From an uncultured Alphaproteobacteria bacterium (lineage in GTDB: Bacteria; Pseudomonadota; Alphaproteobacteria; UBA6615), in NCBI GenBank assembly GCA_943787445.1, contig CALSML010000013.1, positions 1-57,441 on the forward strand: DNA of 57,441 nt. Direction: 5' to 3'. The notes beneath the pieces are model-generated. The model ran no database searches. It was not told the DNA's origin and worked only from the letters and a program-made list of their open reading frames with translations. Below are positions 29,741 to 38,655 of this stretch, one piece after another. The position numbers and the translations under genes are program-made. The stretch's first letter is position 1. Each line of letters opens with the position of its first letter.

Positions 29741-30781
29741 ATGAAGGCCATGGTGATGACAAAGTTCGGCGGATCAGATGTGCTGTCCTATCAGGATATT
29801 GATACACCAGAACTCGGGCCAGACGATGTGCTGGTGGAGGTGCGCGCGGTTTCGGTAAACCGGACCTTCGATATTTATCTGCGCGAGGGCACCTATGCCC
29901 ACCAGCCTGAACTGCCCCATATCCTTGGAGTCGACCCGTCCGGCGTCATCACGGCTGTTGGCGAAAATGTGACGGACCGTAAGGTGGGTGACCGGGTGTT
30001 CTGCAGCCTGTTTCAGCCAACCGACAGGTCTGATCCCTACATGACGATTCCCGGCCTTGGCCCGGTGGATTTTCTCGGTGTGACCATCTGGGGCGGTTAC
30101 GCCCAGTATGTGCGCAGCAATGCCGCGCGGACGGTGCCGATCCCCGACAATTTGGGATTCCACGAAGCGACCGTGATTGGCCGACATCTGGCCACAGCAG
30201 CAAATCAGGTTGAAAACGTGCTCGGAACCCAGGACGGCGACTGGGTGCTGGTGATGGGCGCCACCGGTGGCCTGGGCGCGGCCTGCATCCAAGTGGCGAA
30301 ATGGGCCGGTGCCAATGTGATCGCTGGCGCGGGGTCCGACGAAAAAGCGCAAGCCTGCCTCTCTATCGGGGCCGACGATGTCGTCAATTATCGCAAGCAG
30401 GATCTGACTGCCGAAGTGCGCAAGCTGACAGACGGGCAGGGCGTGAACGGGGTCTGTGACAGTGTTGCCGACCAAGAGCAGTTTCCCAAGGTTATCCATT
30501 CCATGGCGCGCGGCGCGAAGCTGGTCACAGCGGGCAATGCGTCCGGTGCGGCCGATGTGCCACTCGATGTGCGGTATCTCTATCTGCACCAGCTCCAGAT
30601 CATCGGCGAGCCGCGCGAGGCACCCGGCGGTCTGCAGGAGGCCTTTGCACGCGCAGGTGAGGGTGGCGTGAAGGCCCTGATCGATGGTGTCTACCCGCTC
30701 AGCCAGGCGGTGGAAGCCCAGGCACGGGTGGAAAGCAATGCCGGCATCGGAAAGGTTGTGATCGATCCCACTCTGGACTGA
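29741..30781 (+). CDS. Quinone oxidoreductase-like zinc-independent alcohol dehydrogenase (MDR)
   Basis: This 346-residue medium-chain dehydrogenase/reductase has an N-terminal GroES-like domain: MKAMVMTKFGGSDVLSYQDI, VDPSGVITAVGENVTD and KVGDRVFCS. The nucleotide-binding domain has VLVMGATGGLGAACIQVAKWAGA (GxGGxG type) followed by GADDVVNYRK. The usual zinc-ligand cysteines of alcohol dehydrogenases are absent, which suits quinone oxidoreductase or enoyl reductase. The ribosome site AAAAGGGGGAAGAGCC precedes the ATG. The gene is intact and in an operon with the Gfo/Idh and VOC genes. Confidence 0.88.
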   Translation: MKAMVMTKFGGSDVLSYQDIDTPELGPDDVLVEVRAVSVNRTFDIYLREGTYAHQPELPHILGVDPSGVITAVGENVTDRKVGDRVFCSLFQPTDRSDPYMTIPGLGPVDFLGVTIWGGYAQYVRSNAARTVPIPDNLGFHEATVIGRHLATAANQVENVLGTQDGDWVLVMGATGGLGAACIQVAKWAGANVIAGAGSDEKAQACLSIGADDVVNYRKQDLTAEVRKLTDGQGVNGVCDSVADQEQFPKVIHSMARGAKLVTAGNASGAADVPLDVRYLYLHQLQIIGEPREAPGGLQEAFARAGEGGVKALIDGVYPLSQAVEAQARVESNAGIGKVVIDPTLD

Positions 30782-30791
30782 GGAGAAGACC

Positions 30792-31208
30792 GTGCAGTCT
30801 GGACAAGTTGACTGGATTGCGCTGATCGCGGCGTTTGTTGCGAGTTACGCATTCAGCGCGGCATTTTACATCACGCTCTCCAAGCCCTGGCTGGCCGCGA
30901 TCGGCAAGACCGAGGCAGCAGGTGCAGGCCGAAGGTGCCGGGCCCGTCGCCTATGTGGTCGCCATTCTCGGCCAGCTGGTCATCGCCTATGTGCTGATGA
31001 ACCTCATGGCCAGCCTCGGGCTGGTGGCATCGGTCGGTGGCGCGTGTGGCTCTGGCCGTGAGCCTCTGGCTCGGCTTCGTCGTGACGACCATGCTGATCA
31101 ACCACCGCTTCCAGGGGGCCTCCTGGGCCCACTCCATCATCGACGGTGCCCACTGGCTGTGCGATGCTGGTGATCCAGGCCGTCGTGATCTCGCTGGTCG
31201 CCGGCTGA
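30792..31208 (+). CDS. DUF1761-like small membrane protein (several frameshifts)
   Basis: The pieces assemble to a protein of about 138 residues with four hydrophobic helices: IALIAAFVASYAFSAAFYI, then VAYVVAILGQLVIAYVLMNLMASLG, then VALAVSLWLGFVVTTMLINHRF, and finally MLVIQAVVISLVAG. The order and the WLGFVVTTMLINHRFQGASW segment fit the DUF1761 family, whose function is unknown. Breaks occur near 30915, 31040 and 31160. It begins at GTG 30792, 10 bases after the quinone oxidoreductase. Confidence 0.6.
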
Positions 31209-31326
31209 AGCCGGTCCGTTCTCGGATGCCCGGGTTTTCCCGTTGTGGTCCGTCTCGTCTCGGCCCGGCCTGTTTCCTTGGGTGCTATGAATGCCGCCAA
31301 TCGTATCGGGACGAGGATATTTTGGT

Positions 31327-32731
31327 ATGACGGATCAGGCTTACGCGCGGGCTGACAGCGGCTCGGCTGTTCTCGAGGCCCTGCAGGCGCTGCTGGGGGA
31401 GCGGATTTCAACCTCCATGGCGCTGCGCGAGCAGCATGGGCGCGGCGAGGACTATTTCAAGCCGGTGCCCTCGGACGCCGTGTGTTTTCCGCACTCCACC
31501 GAAGAAGTCTCCGAGATCGTCAAGATTTGCGCGGCGACACCACACGCCGATCATTCCTTTCGGCACCGGCACCTCCCTCGAAGGCCATGTCACGGCACCC
31601 TCATGGCGGCGATCACCATCGACATGAGTCAGATGAACGAGGTCATCGAGGTGAACCCGGAGGACCTCGACTGCCGGGTGCAGGCCGGGGTGACCCGCAA
31701 GCAGCTCAATGAGTATCTGCGCGACACCGGCCTGATGTTTCCGATCGATCCCGGCGCGGATGCCTCGCTTGGCGGGATGACCGCGACCCGGGCCAGCGGC
31801 ACCAACGCCGTGCGCTACGGGACGATGAAGGAGAACGTGCTGGGTCTGACCGTCGTCATGGCCGACGGCCGCATCGTGAAGACCGGCGGCCGGGCCAAGA
31901 AATCCTCGGCCGGCTACGATCTCACCCGCATGTTCGTCGGCTCCGAGGGCACGCTGGGCGTGATCACCGAGATTCAACTCAAGCTCTACGGCATTCCCGA
32001 GAAGATGGCCTCGGCTGTCTGCCAGTATCCCTCGCTGCAGGAGGCCGTCGACAGCGTCATCCTGACCATTCAGGCCGGGATACCCGTGGCGCGGATCGAG
32101 ATCCTTGATGCGCTGATGATGGACTGGACGATCGATTACGCGGACCTCAAGGGCTACGAGGTCAAGCCGACCCTGTTCTATGAATTCCATGGCACCGAGG
32201 CCAGTGTCGAGGAACAGGCCAACACCGTGCGCGACATTGCCGATGATTTCGGCGGCTCCGCGTTCCGCTGGACGGCCAATCAGGAAGAGCGAAACCATCT
32301 GTGGCAGGCGCGCCACGATGCCCTCTACGCTGCCCTGGCCAAAGCGCCGGGCAAGCAGGCGCTGTCCACCGATGTCTGCGTGCCGATTTCCCGCCTTGCC
32401 GAATGCCTGCTGGCGACCGAGCAGGACACTCGTGCCTCCGGCTTCGAAGTGCCCATCGTCGGCCATGCCGGGGATGGCAACTTCCACTGCGTGTTCCTGC
32501 TCGATCCGGACGACAAGGAGGAGCTCAAGCGCGTGAAGGACTGCACCGAGCGCTCTGGTCCACCGCGCCATCGCCATGGGCGGCACCTGCACCGGTGAGC
32601 ACGGCGTGGGCGCGGGCAAGATGGACTTCCTGGTCGCCGAGCACGGGGAGGCGGTCAGCCTGATGCGCACCCTCAAGCTGGCCTTCGACCCGGACAACAT
32701 CATGAACCCCGGCAAGATTGTCCGGGTCTAG
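31327..32731 (+). CDS. FAD-binding oxidoreductase, GlcD/D-lactate dehydrogenase (cytochrome) type (frameshifted)
   Basis: This flavoenzyme oxidises D-2-hydroxyacids such as D-lactate or glycolate and passes electrons to the respiratory chain. The PCMH FAD-binding domain includes FPIDPGADASLGGMTATRAS and YDLTRMFVGSEGTLGVI. The C-terminal domain has the histidine motif GHAGDGNFH and, in a second frame after about 32550, GGTCTGEHGVG and LAFDPDNIMNPGKI. A compensated double shift at about 31540-31605 garbles the conserved TPIIPFGTGTSLEGH segment, which is readable in the neighbouring frame. The assembled length is about 468 residues and it ends at TAG 32729-32731. Confidence 0.85.
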
Positions 32732-32744
32732 AGTTTTGCAATAG

Positions 32745-32822
32745 CCTCATGCTGAGCGTGTCGAAGTATGAGGTGGCTCGGTAATTCTACACCCTCATCC
32801 TTCGTCAGGCTCAGGATGAGGG
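32745..32822. repeat. REP-like double-hairpin repeat of a second type
   Basis: Hairpin 1 (32745-32773) is CCTCATGCTGAGC... ending ATGAGG, and hairpin 2 (32792-32822) is CCCTCATCCT... ending AGGATGAGGG. The two arms share the CTCATnCTgAGC-like core and can also pair with each other. It sits in the 114-base gap between the flavoenzyme and the class II aldolase gene. Repeats of this type are widespread in alphaproteobacterial intergenic DNA. Confidence 0.6.
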
Positions 32823-32845
32823 CCTCAGAGAGTGGAGATTCAACA

Positions 32846-33666
32846 ATGTCCTCAAACGTGGTTCAACTCCGCGACGTGCCGTCCGTGCGTAACAGCGTCA
32901 GCCCTGAAGAGTGGCAGGCGCGCGTTGATCTGGCCGCCGCCTACCGTCTGGCGCATCTCTACAACTGGGCGGATGCCATCTACAATCACATCTCGATCCG
33001 GGTTCCCGGCGAGCCGGACTTCTTCCTGATCAAGGCGCATGAACTGCTCTACGACGAGGTCACGGCGTCCAATCTGGTGAAGGTCGACTCCCGCAATGAC
33101 GACGTCGATGAGAGCTTCCATGTGAACAAGCCCGGCTTCACCCTGCATGGCGGGTCTGATGCAGGCGCGCCCGGACATCAACGCCGCCTTCCACACCCAT
33201 ATTCCCGAATGCATCGTGGTCTCGAACCAGCCCGATGGCCTGTTGCCGCTGGCCCAGTCCGAGCATGCAGTTCTGGAACAATGTCGGCTATCACGACTAT
33301 CAGGGCATCACCGACAATCTCGGCGAGCGCGCCGCCATTGCCGCAGGCGCTGGGGGACAAGCACACACTTGCTGATGCGCAACCACGGCCCGGTCACCGT
33401 CGGCAAGTCGATGCGGGATGCCTTCATGCTGATGCGCGAACTGGAGACCGCCTGCAAGCTACAGCTTCAGCAACAGGCTGCTGGTTCGGATTTTGCGATG
33501 CCGTCGAAAGCCGTGCTGGATCACTATGCTGAGCAGCGCAAATCCCACAATGCCGGGCGCGGGTCGGCCGACTGGCCCGGCCTGGCTGCGCCGCCTGGAC
33601 CGGATCGACCCGTCCTACGCCGACCTAGGATTTCCGCGCGGCTCATGTTCCGGCTTCTGCGCCTGA
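32846..33666 (+). CDS. Class II aldolase/adducin family protein (several frameshifts)
   Basis: This zinc-dependent aldolase-fold protein would cleave or epimerise a phosphorylated sugar or be an adducin-like enzyme. The N-terminal frame from ATG 32846 gives LAAAYRLAHLYNWADAIYNHISIR. The middle frame has INAAFHTHIPECIVVS, with the HxH zinc ligands. The last frame has LLMRNHGPVTVG, the family's third histidine region. Breaks lie near 33155, 33265 and 33350, with another near 33585. The assembled protein is about 272 residues, ending near GFPRGSCSGFCA at TGA 33664-33666. The following 120 bases hold a hydrophobic open frame (SPAIALLVAIWLSNRIEAA) whose status is unclear. Confidence 0.8.
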
Positions 33667-33786
33667 TCAGTTCTCGCCAGCGATCGCGCTGCTGGTTGCG
33701 ATCTGGCTCAGCAACCGTATCGAGGCCGCAACGCCGAGCGTCAGCAGTACTATTTTGATTGAAACACACGCCAAAGGACGTCTTCC

Positions 33787-34108
33787 ATGATCATCGACCA
33801 TCGCACCTACACAACCAAGCCGGTTCATACCGGGAATTTTCTGGAACTCTGGGAACGTATGGCGCTGCCCTATCAGATGAAATATCTCGGCGGTTTCGTC
33901 GGCATGTTCACATGTGATGTGGGCGATCTGAGTCAGGTGGTGCATATGTGGCGCTACGAGGATCAGGGAGACCGGGAGCGCCGTCGCGCCGGCTATGTAC
34001 GAGGATGCGGGCTGGCTGGAATATGTGAAGGCGCTGAAGGACTCCGAATTGATCGTGAAGATGGAAACCAAGATCCTTAAGCCGGTGTCCTTCTCGCCGC
34101 TGCAATAG
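33787..34108 (+). CDS. NIPSNAP family protein (one frameshift)
   Basis: This small dimeric alpha/beta-barrel-type protein of about 106 residues is of the NIPSNAP family. The N-terminal MIIDHRTYTTKPVHTGNFLELWE strand-helix and LSQVVHMWRYEDQGDRERRR are characteristic. One frameshift near 33998 moves the C-terminal part, YEDAGWLEYVKALKDSELIVKM, to the next frame, ending at TAG 34106-34108. NIPSNAP proteins have no firmly known reaction in bacteria. It is convergent with a DMT transporter gene four bases away. Confidence 0.83.
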
Positions 34109-34111
34109 GGG

Positions 34112-35047
34112 TCAGGTCGCGGGGGTGCGTCCCCGGGTCATCAGGAAGACACCGCCGATCACCAGCACCATCGCGATCAGATGGAAAGCCTGAAAGGCCT
34201 CGCCCAGCAGCACGACTGCCAGCAGGGCCGTGAGCAACGCCCGCATGTAGTTCGACATGCTGGCCTTGTTGGCGCCGATCCGGCGGATCACGACACTCAT
34301 CAGTCCGACGGCAATGGCGGTGACTGCGATGCCGACCCAAAGGATCGATCCGACGGTGACCCAGGTCACGGGCACCGGGCGTATATAGATGGTTTCCAGA
34401 ATATAGAGCGGCAGGTTGATCACTGCGCCGGCGACCAGCACGATCACCATCAGCTGGGGAACGGGGATCTGCTCGGGCACCTTGCGGATCAGCACGTTGT
34501 AGAGGGCGGCAAAGGCGATGGCGGCGAGCATGATCAGGTCGCCCTTGTTGAACTCCATGTTCAGGATGGCCAGCGGGTCCCCCCGGGTGATGATGGCAAG
34601 CACTCCCAATCCGGCAATCACGATCCCGATGCCCTGCTTCCAGTTGATCACATCCCGGAACATCAGCCAGGTCAGCAACACGGTGATCGCGGGCTGTGAT
34701 GCGGACACGACTCCACCATTGATCGCGGTTGTGTAGAGTTAGGCGGTGTAGATCAGACCGTTGCCCAGGGGCACGAAGAGCAGACCCATCAGAGTGAACA
34801 GTTTCCAGTGCTTGAAGATCAGATGGCGGTTGGCAAACAGACCGAGGGCGGTGATCGGCAGCAGGAACAGCGCCCCGACCACCATGCGCCAGAACACCAT
34901 GCCCATCGGCGGTACGATGCCACCCAGATAACGGGCGAGCACATGGTTCGATGCGATGATCAGCGCCGCCAGAACGATCAGCAGATAGGGCAGCACATTG
35001 GAGGTGCCCCCTCCGGGTTTCGACGATGTCGCGGTTTGATCGGTCAT
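34112..35047 (-). pseudogene. DMT (EamA) family transporter with an in-frame stop
   Basis: Read from ATG 35047 this is a ten-helix EamA-type transporter of 311 codons. A TAA at 34739-34741 interrupts it after PLGNGLIYTA, and the same frame continues without a shift as LYTTAINGGVVSASQPAITV. The neighbouring paralogue has tyrosine at the equivalent position (IYAAYSFTTALNGGVVSASQP), so a single base substitution of a tyrosine codon made the stop. Unlike most breaks in this window it is a nonsense change, not an indel. It may be a real pseudogene or a substitution error. It is tandem with the next DMT gene. Confidence 0.78.
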
Positions 35048-35110
35048 TGTGCCATTTTATGCCGGTTAACCCCGCGTTGAGACATCGTCAGACGAGCAGC
35101 AGACCTGCAT

Positions 35111-36043
35111 TTATCGCGCACCGGCGATTGCGCTGCGTCCGCGCGACATCAGCAGGACGCCGCCGATCACCAGAAACAGCCCCACCGCGTGGAAGGTCTG
35201 GAAGGTTTCGCCCAGCAGCAGGATGGCGAGGATCGCCGTAAAGCCGGCGCGCAGATAATTCGCCATACTGGCCTTGTTGGCCCCGATGATGCGGACCGCG
35301 GTGTTGGTCAGCCCGACCGCGATGGCAGTGACGGCAATGCCGATCCAGAGCAGGGCCGCGATGGCGTCATAGGTGACGGGCACCGGGCTATAAAACAGGG
35401 TTTCGGCAAGATAGAGCGGCCCGCCGATGAGCAGACCGAACAGCTGAACGGCAAGAAGGAGTTGCGGGGTGTTGATGTCTCCGGGCACCAGACGGAGCAA
35501 CACATTGTGCAGGGCGACAAAGCCGATCGCGCCGACCATCATCAGATCGCCGATATTGAAGCGCAGCGTCAGCAGGGCGGCCGGGTCACCACGGCTGATG
35601 ATGGCCAGCACGCCGCTGGCCGCGATCAGAATGCCGATACCCTGTTTCCAGTTGATCATGTCGCGGAACAGCAGCCAGGACAGGACCACGGTGATTGCCG
35701 GCTGGGAGGCCGAGACCACGCCGCCATTCAGGGCCGTGGTGAAACTGTAGGCGGCATAGATGATACCATTGCCCAGCGGTACAAATAGCACGCCGAGAAT
35801 GAGAAATAGCTTCCAGTGTTTGAAGATCAGCGTGCGGTTGGAGAAGAGTCCCAGCCCGGCGAAGGGCAGCAACACACAGGCGCCGATCACCATGCGCCAG
35901 AAGACCATGCCCATGGGCGGGATCACCCCGTTCATGTAACGGGCGACGATATGGTTGGAGGCCAGGATCACCGCCGCGATGATGATCATCGCGTAGGGCA
36001 TGGCCGGATTGGTGTTCTGACCGTAACCGGAGGGGGCGTTCAA
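35111..36043 (-). CDS. DMT (EamA) family transporter
   Basis: This intact 310-residue integral membrane protein has two EamA repeats. The first begins YAMIIIAAVILASNHIVARYMNG and contains PPMGMVFWRM. The second includes LQ-type helices ending IGGVLLMSRGRSA. It is a close paralogue of the broken gene at 34112-35047; the two arose by tandem duplication and share the ASNHxxARY and LIFKHWKLF motifs. It probably moves an amino acid or other metabolite; the direction is unknown. It begins 17 bases after the CinA gene end on the same strand. Confidence 0.9.
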   Translation of the reverse strand: MNAPSGYGQNTNPAMPYAMIIIAAVILASNHIVARYMNGVIPPMGMVFWRMVIGACVLLPFAGLGLFSNRTLIFKHWKLFLILGVLFVPLGNGIIYAAYSFTTALNGGVVSASQPAITVVLSWLLFRDMINWKQGIGILIAASGVLAIISRGDPAALLTLRFNIGDLMMVGAIGFVALHNVLLRLVPGDINTPQLLLAVQLFGLLIGGPLYLAETLFYSPVPVTYDAIAALLWIGIAVTAIAVGLTNTAVRIIGANKASMANYLRAGFTAILAILLLGETFQTFHAVGLFLVIGGVLLMSRGRSAIAGAR

Positions 36044-36059
36044 ATTCGTGACCCGCGCC

Positions 36060-37271
36060 TCAGCCGGAATCCGTCAGGCGTTTGCGCAACAGATCGAGGG
36101 CTGTGATCACCGCATAGTTGCGCATCCGCGACAGGACGCCGGGCAGGGCGACGGTTTTGGCTTCGGCACGGTCCGGCAGCGCGACGGCAACAAAGACGGT
36201 ACCCGGCGGGTGTTCTTCGCCGGCCAGCGGAGCCAAGGCGGCGATCCCGATATCGGTACCGATCATCTCGCGCACATTCGTGGCGGCCGCCATGGCCCGG
36301 TCTTCACCGGACATCGCCTGTGCATTCTGGTTCGTGCCGTGGGGGGCGATGGTTGCGCCCCGGAAAACTTCTAGATTGGGGTCCAGTGCAGTCATGCGGC
36401 TGGACAGAATGCCGCCGGTCAGATTTTCCGCGGCGGCAAAGCTCAGGCCCCGTTCGCGCAGCAGATGAGCACAACGGTTTCCATGCTCTCGTCATCGATG
36501 CCGAAGATGTAGTCGCCCAGCAATTCGCGGATGAGGGCTTCCTCAGCCGCAATGATGGCCTCGGCGGCTACGTCATCGGCTGCTTTCGTGGTGATCCGGA
36601 CCTTGATGCCCTCGATACCACTGGCCTGAAAGGCGATGGTGGCGTGGCCGCTCTCATCCAGCGCGTCGACCCGATGTGCCAGGGTTTCGGCAATGGCGGA
36701 TTCACCGTATACCCCAGGTGCGCAGCACGCGGGACCGGATGACTGAGGCATCGCCACCACGGCGACGCAGATCGTCGAGCACTGTGCCCTGCATCATCTC
36801 GCGCATTTCATGGGGCACGCCGGGGACGGCATAGATCACCTTGCCGCCGATCGGACAGACGAGCCCCGGTGCCGTGCCGGGCATTTGTGCGATGGTGCTG
36901 GCCCCGGCGGGTACATCGGCCTGACGCAGATTGTTCTCGGGCATCACCCGACCACGGCCTTCGAAGATATCGCGAATATGGGCTGCGATGGCGTCGTCGC
37001 GCACCATCTCCACGCCCATGATTTTGACGATCACATCTCGTGTGATGTCATCCTGGGTCGGGCCCAGACCACCGCAGCAGATCACCGCATCGCTGCGTTC
37101 GAGCGCCTGCCGGATACAGAATTCCATCCGGTCCGCATTGTCGCCGACCTTGGTCTGAAAATGGGAATCGATTCCCGCGAGGGCGAGCTGTTCCCCGATC
37201 CAGGAGGAATTGGTGTCGACAATCTGTCCGAGCAGCAACTCGGTGCCAACGGCAACGATTTCACAACGCAT
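36060..37271 (-). CDS. cinA: CinA family protein (two frameshifts)
   Basis: CinA joins a MoaB/MogA-like N-terminal domain (pyrophosphatase in characterised members) to a C-terminal PncC nicotinamide-nucleotide amidohydrolase domain, and salvages pyridine nucleotides. The first frame from ATG 37271 gives VGTELLLGQIVDTNSSW, CCGGLGPTQDDITRD and VPGVPHEMREMM. The middle frame starts after a shift near 36725 (ESAIAETLAHRVDALDESGHATIAFQ). After a second shift near 36465, the last frame has LSSRMTALDPNLEVFRGATI and GIAALAPLAGEEHPPGTVFVAVA, the amidohydrolase core. Here LSFAAAENLTGG is read in place of the classical AESCTGG motif. The total is about 403 residues. It is followed by DMT genes. Confidence 0.87.
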
Positions 37272-37300
37272 GATGTGTTCTTTCGGCTGGTTTGTGCGGC

Positions 37301-37828
37301 CTAGACCGGCATCGGCGGTTTGCCGGCCTCGCGCAGGGCGCGTTCATAAACGGGGATATCAGCGCTTGGCTGCATCTGATCGGTCTGGCCGAACATGTCG
37401 GAGATCCAGCCGCGATGATAACTGCCATGGGTGACCAGATGGGTCAGGCACATGGCCCGGGACATGGACCCCGTATTGCCACCAATCAGTTCGTAGTCGA
37501 TGATTTCGGTCAGTTCTTCCTCGCTCAGGGACGCAACATATTCGGAAAGTGTTTTGTCCATCTCGCGGCGCGCAGCCCAAAGCTCGTCGAAATTCTCGAT
37601 TTCCACATCGCGCAGGGTCTGGAAGCTGTGACTCTTGCCGGTCATGTGGCCGAGCCAGATATTATCGACGTTCAGCAGATGGTGCAGGCTCACATAGATC
37701 GACTGGAGCGGGGTTTCCCGCTTCTTTGTAACTTCCTCGGGTGGTAGTTTCGAGACATCCGAATAGGTGACCTCGTTGGCCCAGGCATTGTAGTCGAACA
37801 ACGTACTCAGATATGTCTTGTCGCGCAT
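37301..37828 (-). CDS. DinB family protein
   Basis: This intact 175-residue four-helix-bundle protein has the DinB metal-binding histidine triad: H50 in SLHHLLNVDNIWLGH, and H134 and H138 in HLVTHGSYHRGW. Members are damage-inducible or thiol-transferase-like metalloproteins, and the true reaction is unsettled. The N-terminal FDYNAWANE is typical. It starts at 37828 and lies 30 bases upstream of the CinA gene on the same strand. A dispersed repeat occupies the gap behind it. Confidence 0.88.
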   Translation of the reverse strand: MRDKTYLSTLFDYNAWANEVTYSDVSKLPPEEVTKKRETPLQSIYVSLHHLLNVDNIWLGHMTGKSHSFQTLRDVEIENFDELWAARREMDKTLSEYVASLSEEELTEIIDYELIGGNTGSMSRAMCLTHLVTHGSYHRGWISDMFGQTDQMQPSADIPVYERALREAGKPPMPV

Positions 37829-37907
37829 TCTTGACTCCTCCAGACAAGCAGATTAGCGCCCCGTGGCGGTCCTGTCGAAGGGTGAGCGCGTGATGACGAA
37901 TCTCTCC

Positions 37908-37994
37908 GTCATGGCCGGGCGTGTTCCGGCCATCCACGTCGGCGTGTCACGCCGCGTCAAGACGTGGATACCCGCAACAGGTACGGGTATGTCG
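37908..37994 (+). repeat. Dispersed double-hairpin intergenic repeat, copy C
   Basis: It begins GTCATGGCCGG with hairpin ATGGCCGG...CCGGCCAT and continues CCACGTC. It has GACGTGGATACCCGCAACAG toward the end and a right hairpin CCCG...CGGG that is decayed (GTACGGGTATGTCG). It is in the same orientation as copies A and B and lies between the DinB and GIY-YIG genes. Confidence 0.75.
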
Positions 37995-38006
37995 TGGGGT
38001 GCGGGG

Positions 38007-38258
38007 TCAGGACGCGGACAGACCCGCCTTGAACTTCCGGTCCTTCTTGATCGCCATCTCCCGCCGCAACGCGTCGCCATGTGGCAGGGGGCCTTCGGTG
38101 TGGATGATGCTCCACGGTCCGCGGCCGCGTGTGAACTTGGCGCCGGTTCCAGCGTTGTGGTTGGCCAGCCGCGTTTCTACATCAAGCGCGATACCGGTGT
38201 AGGTGATGCCGGCATCATTGCGCAGGACATAGATGAAATAGGTCGCCTCGGACGCCAT
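38007..38258 (-). CDS. GIY-YIG nuclease family protein, YhbQ-like
   Basis: The protein has 83 residues, the usual size of single-domain YhbQ/YciG-type GIY-YIG proteins. The N-terminal signature reads YFIYVLRNDAGITYTGIALDVETRLANHN, with the YVL and YTG strands of GIY-YIG and the conserved arginine. The later GPLPHGDALRREMAIKK contains the catalytic-region glutamate. These are structure-specific endonuclease-like proteins of unclear role. It starts 6 bases after the SlyX stop, so it is co-transcribed with slyX. Confidence 0.9.
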   Translation of the reverse strand: MASEATYFIYVLRNDAGITYTGIALDVETRLANHNAGTGAKFTRGRGPWSIIHTEGPLPHGDALRREMAIKKDRKFKAGLSAS

Positions 38259-38263
38259 CGTCT

Positions 38264-38476
38264 CTAATAGTGTGGCGGGGGCGGGTCGTCGGGGGCCTTG
38301 TCATTGACGACTTCGGCAAGCTCACCCATTTGTCCCGACAAACGCCGAACCTGTTCACGCAGCAACTCAACCAGATTTGCCTGTTCCGCAACGACGGATG
38401 ACAGCTCGTCCACTGTCTGCTCCTGATGGGCGAGACGGGTTTCCAGTTCAGCGATGCGTTCGGCGTCTGTGGTCAT
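38264..38476 (-). CDS. slyX: SlyX family protein
   Basis: A 70-residue coiled-coil protein begins MTTDAERIAELETRLAHQEQ and continues with heptad-like LVELLREQVRRLSGQM. It ends in DDPPPPHY, the proline-rich PPHY tail typical of SlyX. The function in bacteria is unknown. ATG 38476 is chosen because the longer open frame to 38524 adds residues outside the family. A GIY-YIG gene follows after 6 bases. Confidence 0.88.
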   Translation of the reverse strand: MTTDAERIAELETRLAHQEQTVDELSSVVAEQANLVELLREQVRRLSGQMGELAEVVNDKAPDDPPPPHY

Positions 38477-38532
38477 GAGCGGTTCCGTTGTTGGGCGGAG
38501 TTTAGACAAGTTGATTGAGTCCATCTAAATCC

Positions 38533-38632
38533 GTCATGCCCGCACGTGTTGCGGGCATCCACGCCCATCAGCCCTATTGGCCTAAGTGCGGGGTACTCCG
38601 ACGTGGATGGCCGGAACAAGACCGGCCATGAC
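38533..38632 (-). repeat. Dispersed double-hairpin intergenic repeat, copy D (inverted orientation)
   Basis: Compared with copies A-C this copy is reversed. It opens GTCATGCCCGC-acgtgtt-GCGGGCATCCACG and ends GACGTGGATGGCCGG-aacaaga-CCGGCCATGAC. Both hairpins are intact here, making it the best-preserved copy. It lies between slyX and the thiolase gene. Confidence 0.78.
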
Positions 38633-38655
38633 ATTGAGCAGGGTGGTTGCTGACG

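Noticed and set aside
31408-32715. 435-codon minus-strand open frame opposite the GlcD-like gene
   Set aside because: It is antisense to conserved FAD-binding motifs and has no domain of its own. Its apparent continuity only shows that the plus-strand frame is broken.
33665-33790. Short hydrophobic open frame (SPAIALLVAIWLSNRIEAA) after the class II aldolase
   Set aside because: It lacks its own start and ribosome site and may be part of a frameshifted aldolase tail. It is not listed as a gene.
22604-38632. CRISPR array made from the repeated palindromes
   Set aside because: The copies are kilobases apart, differ in length and orientation, and there are no cas genes.
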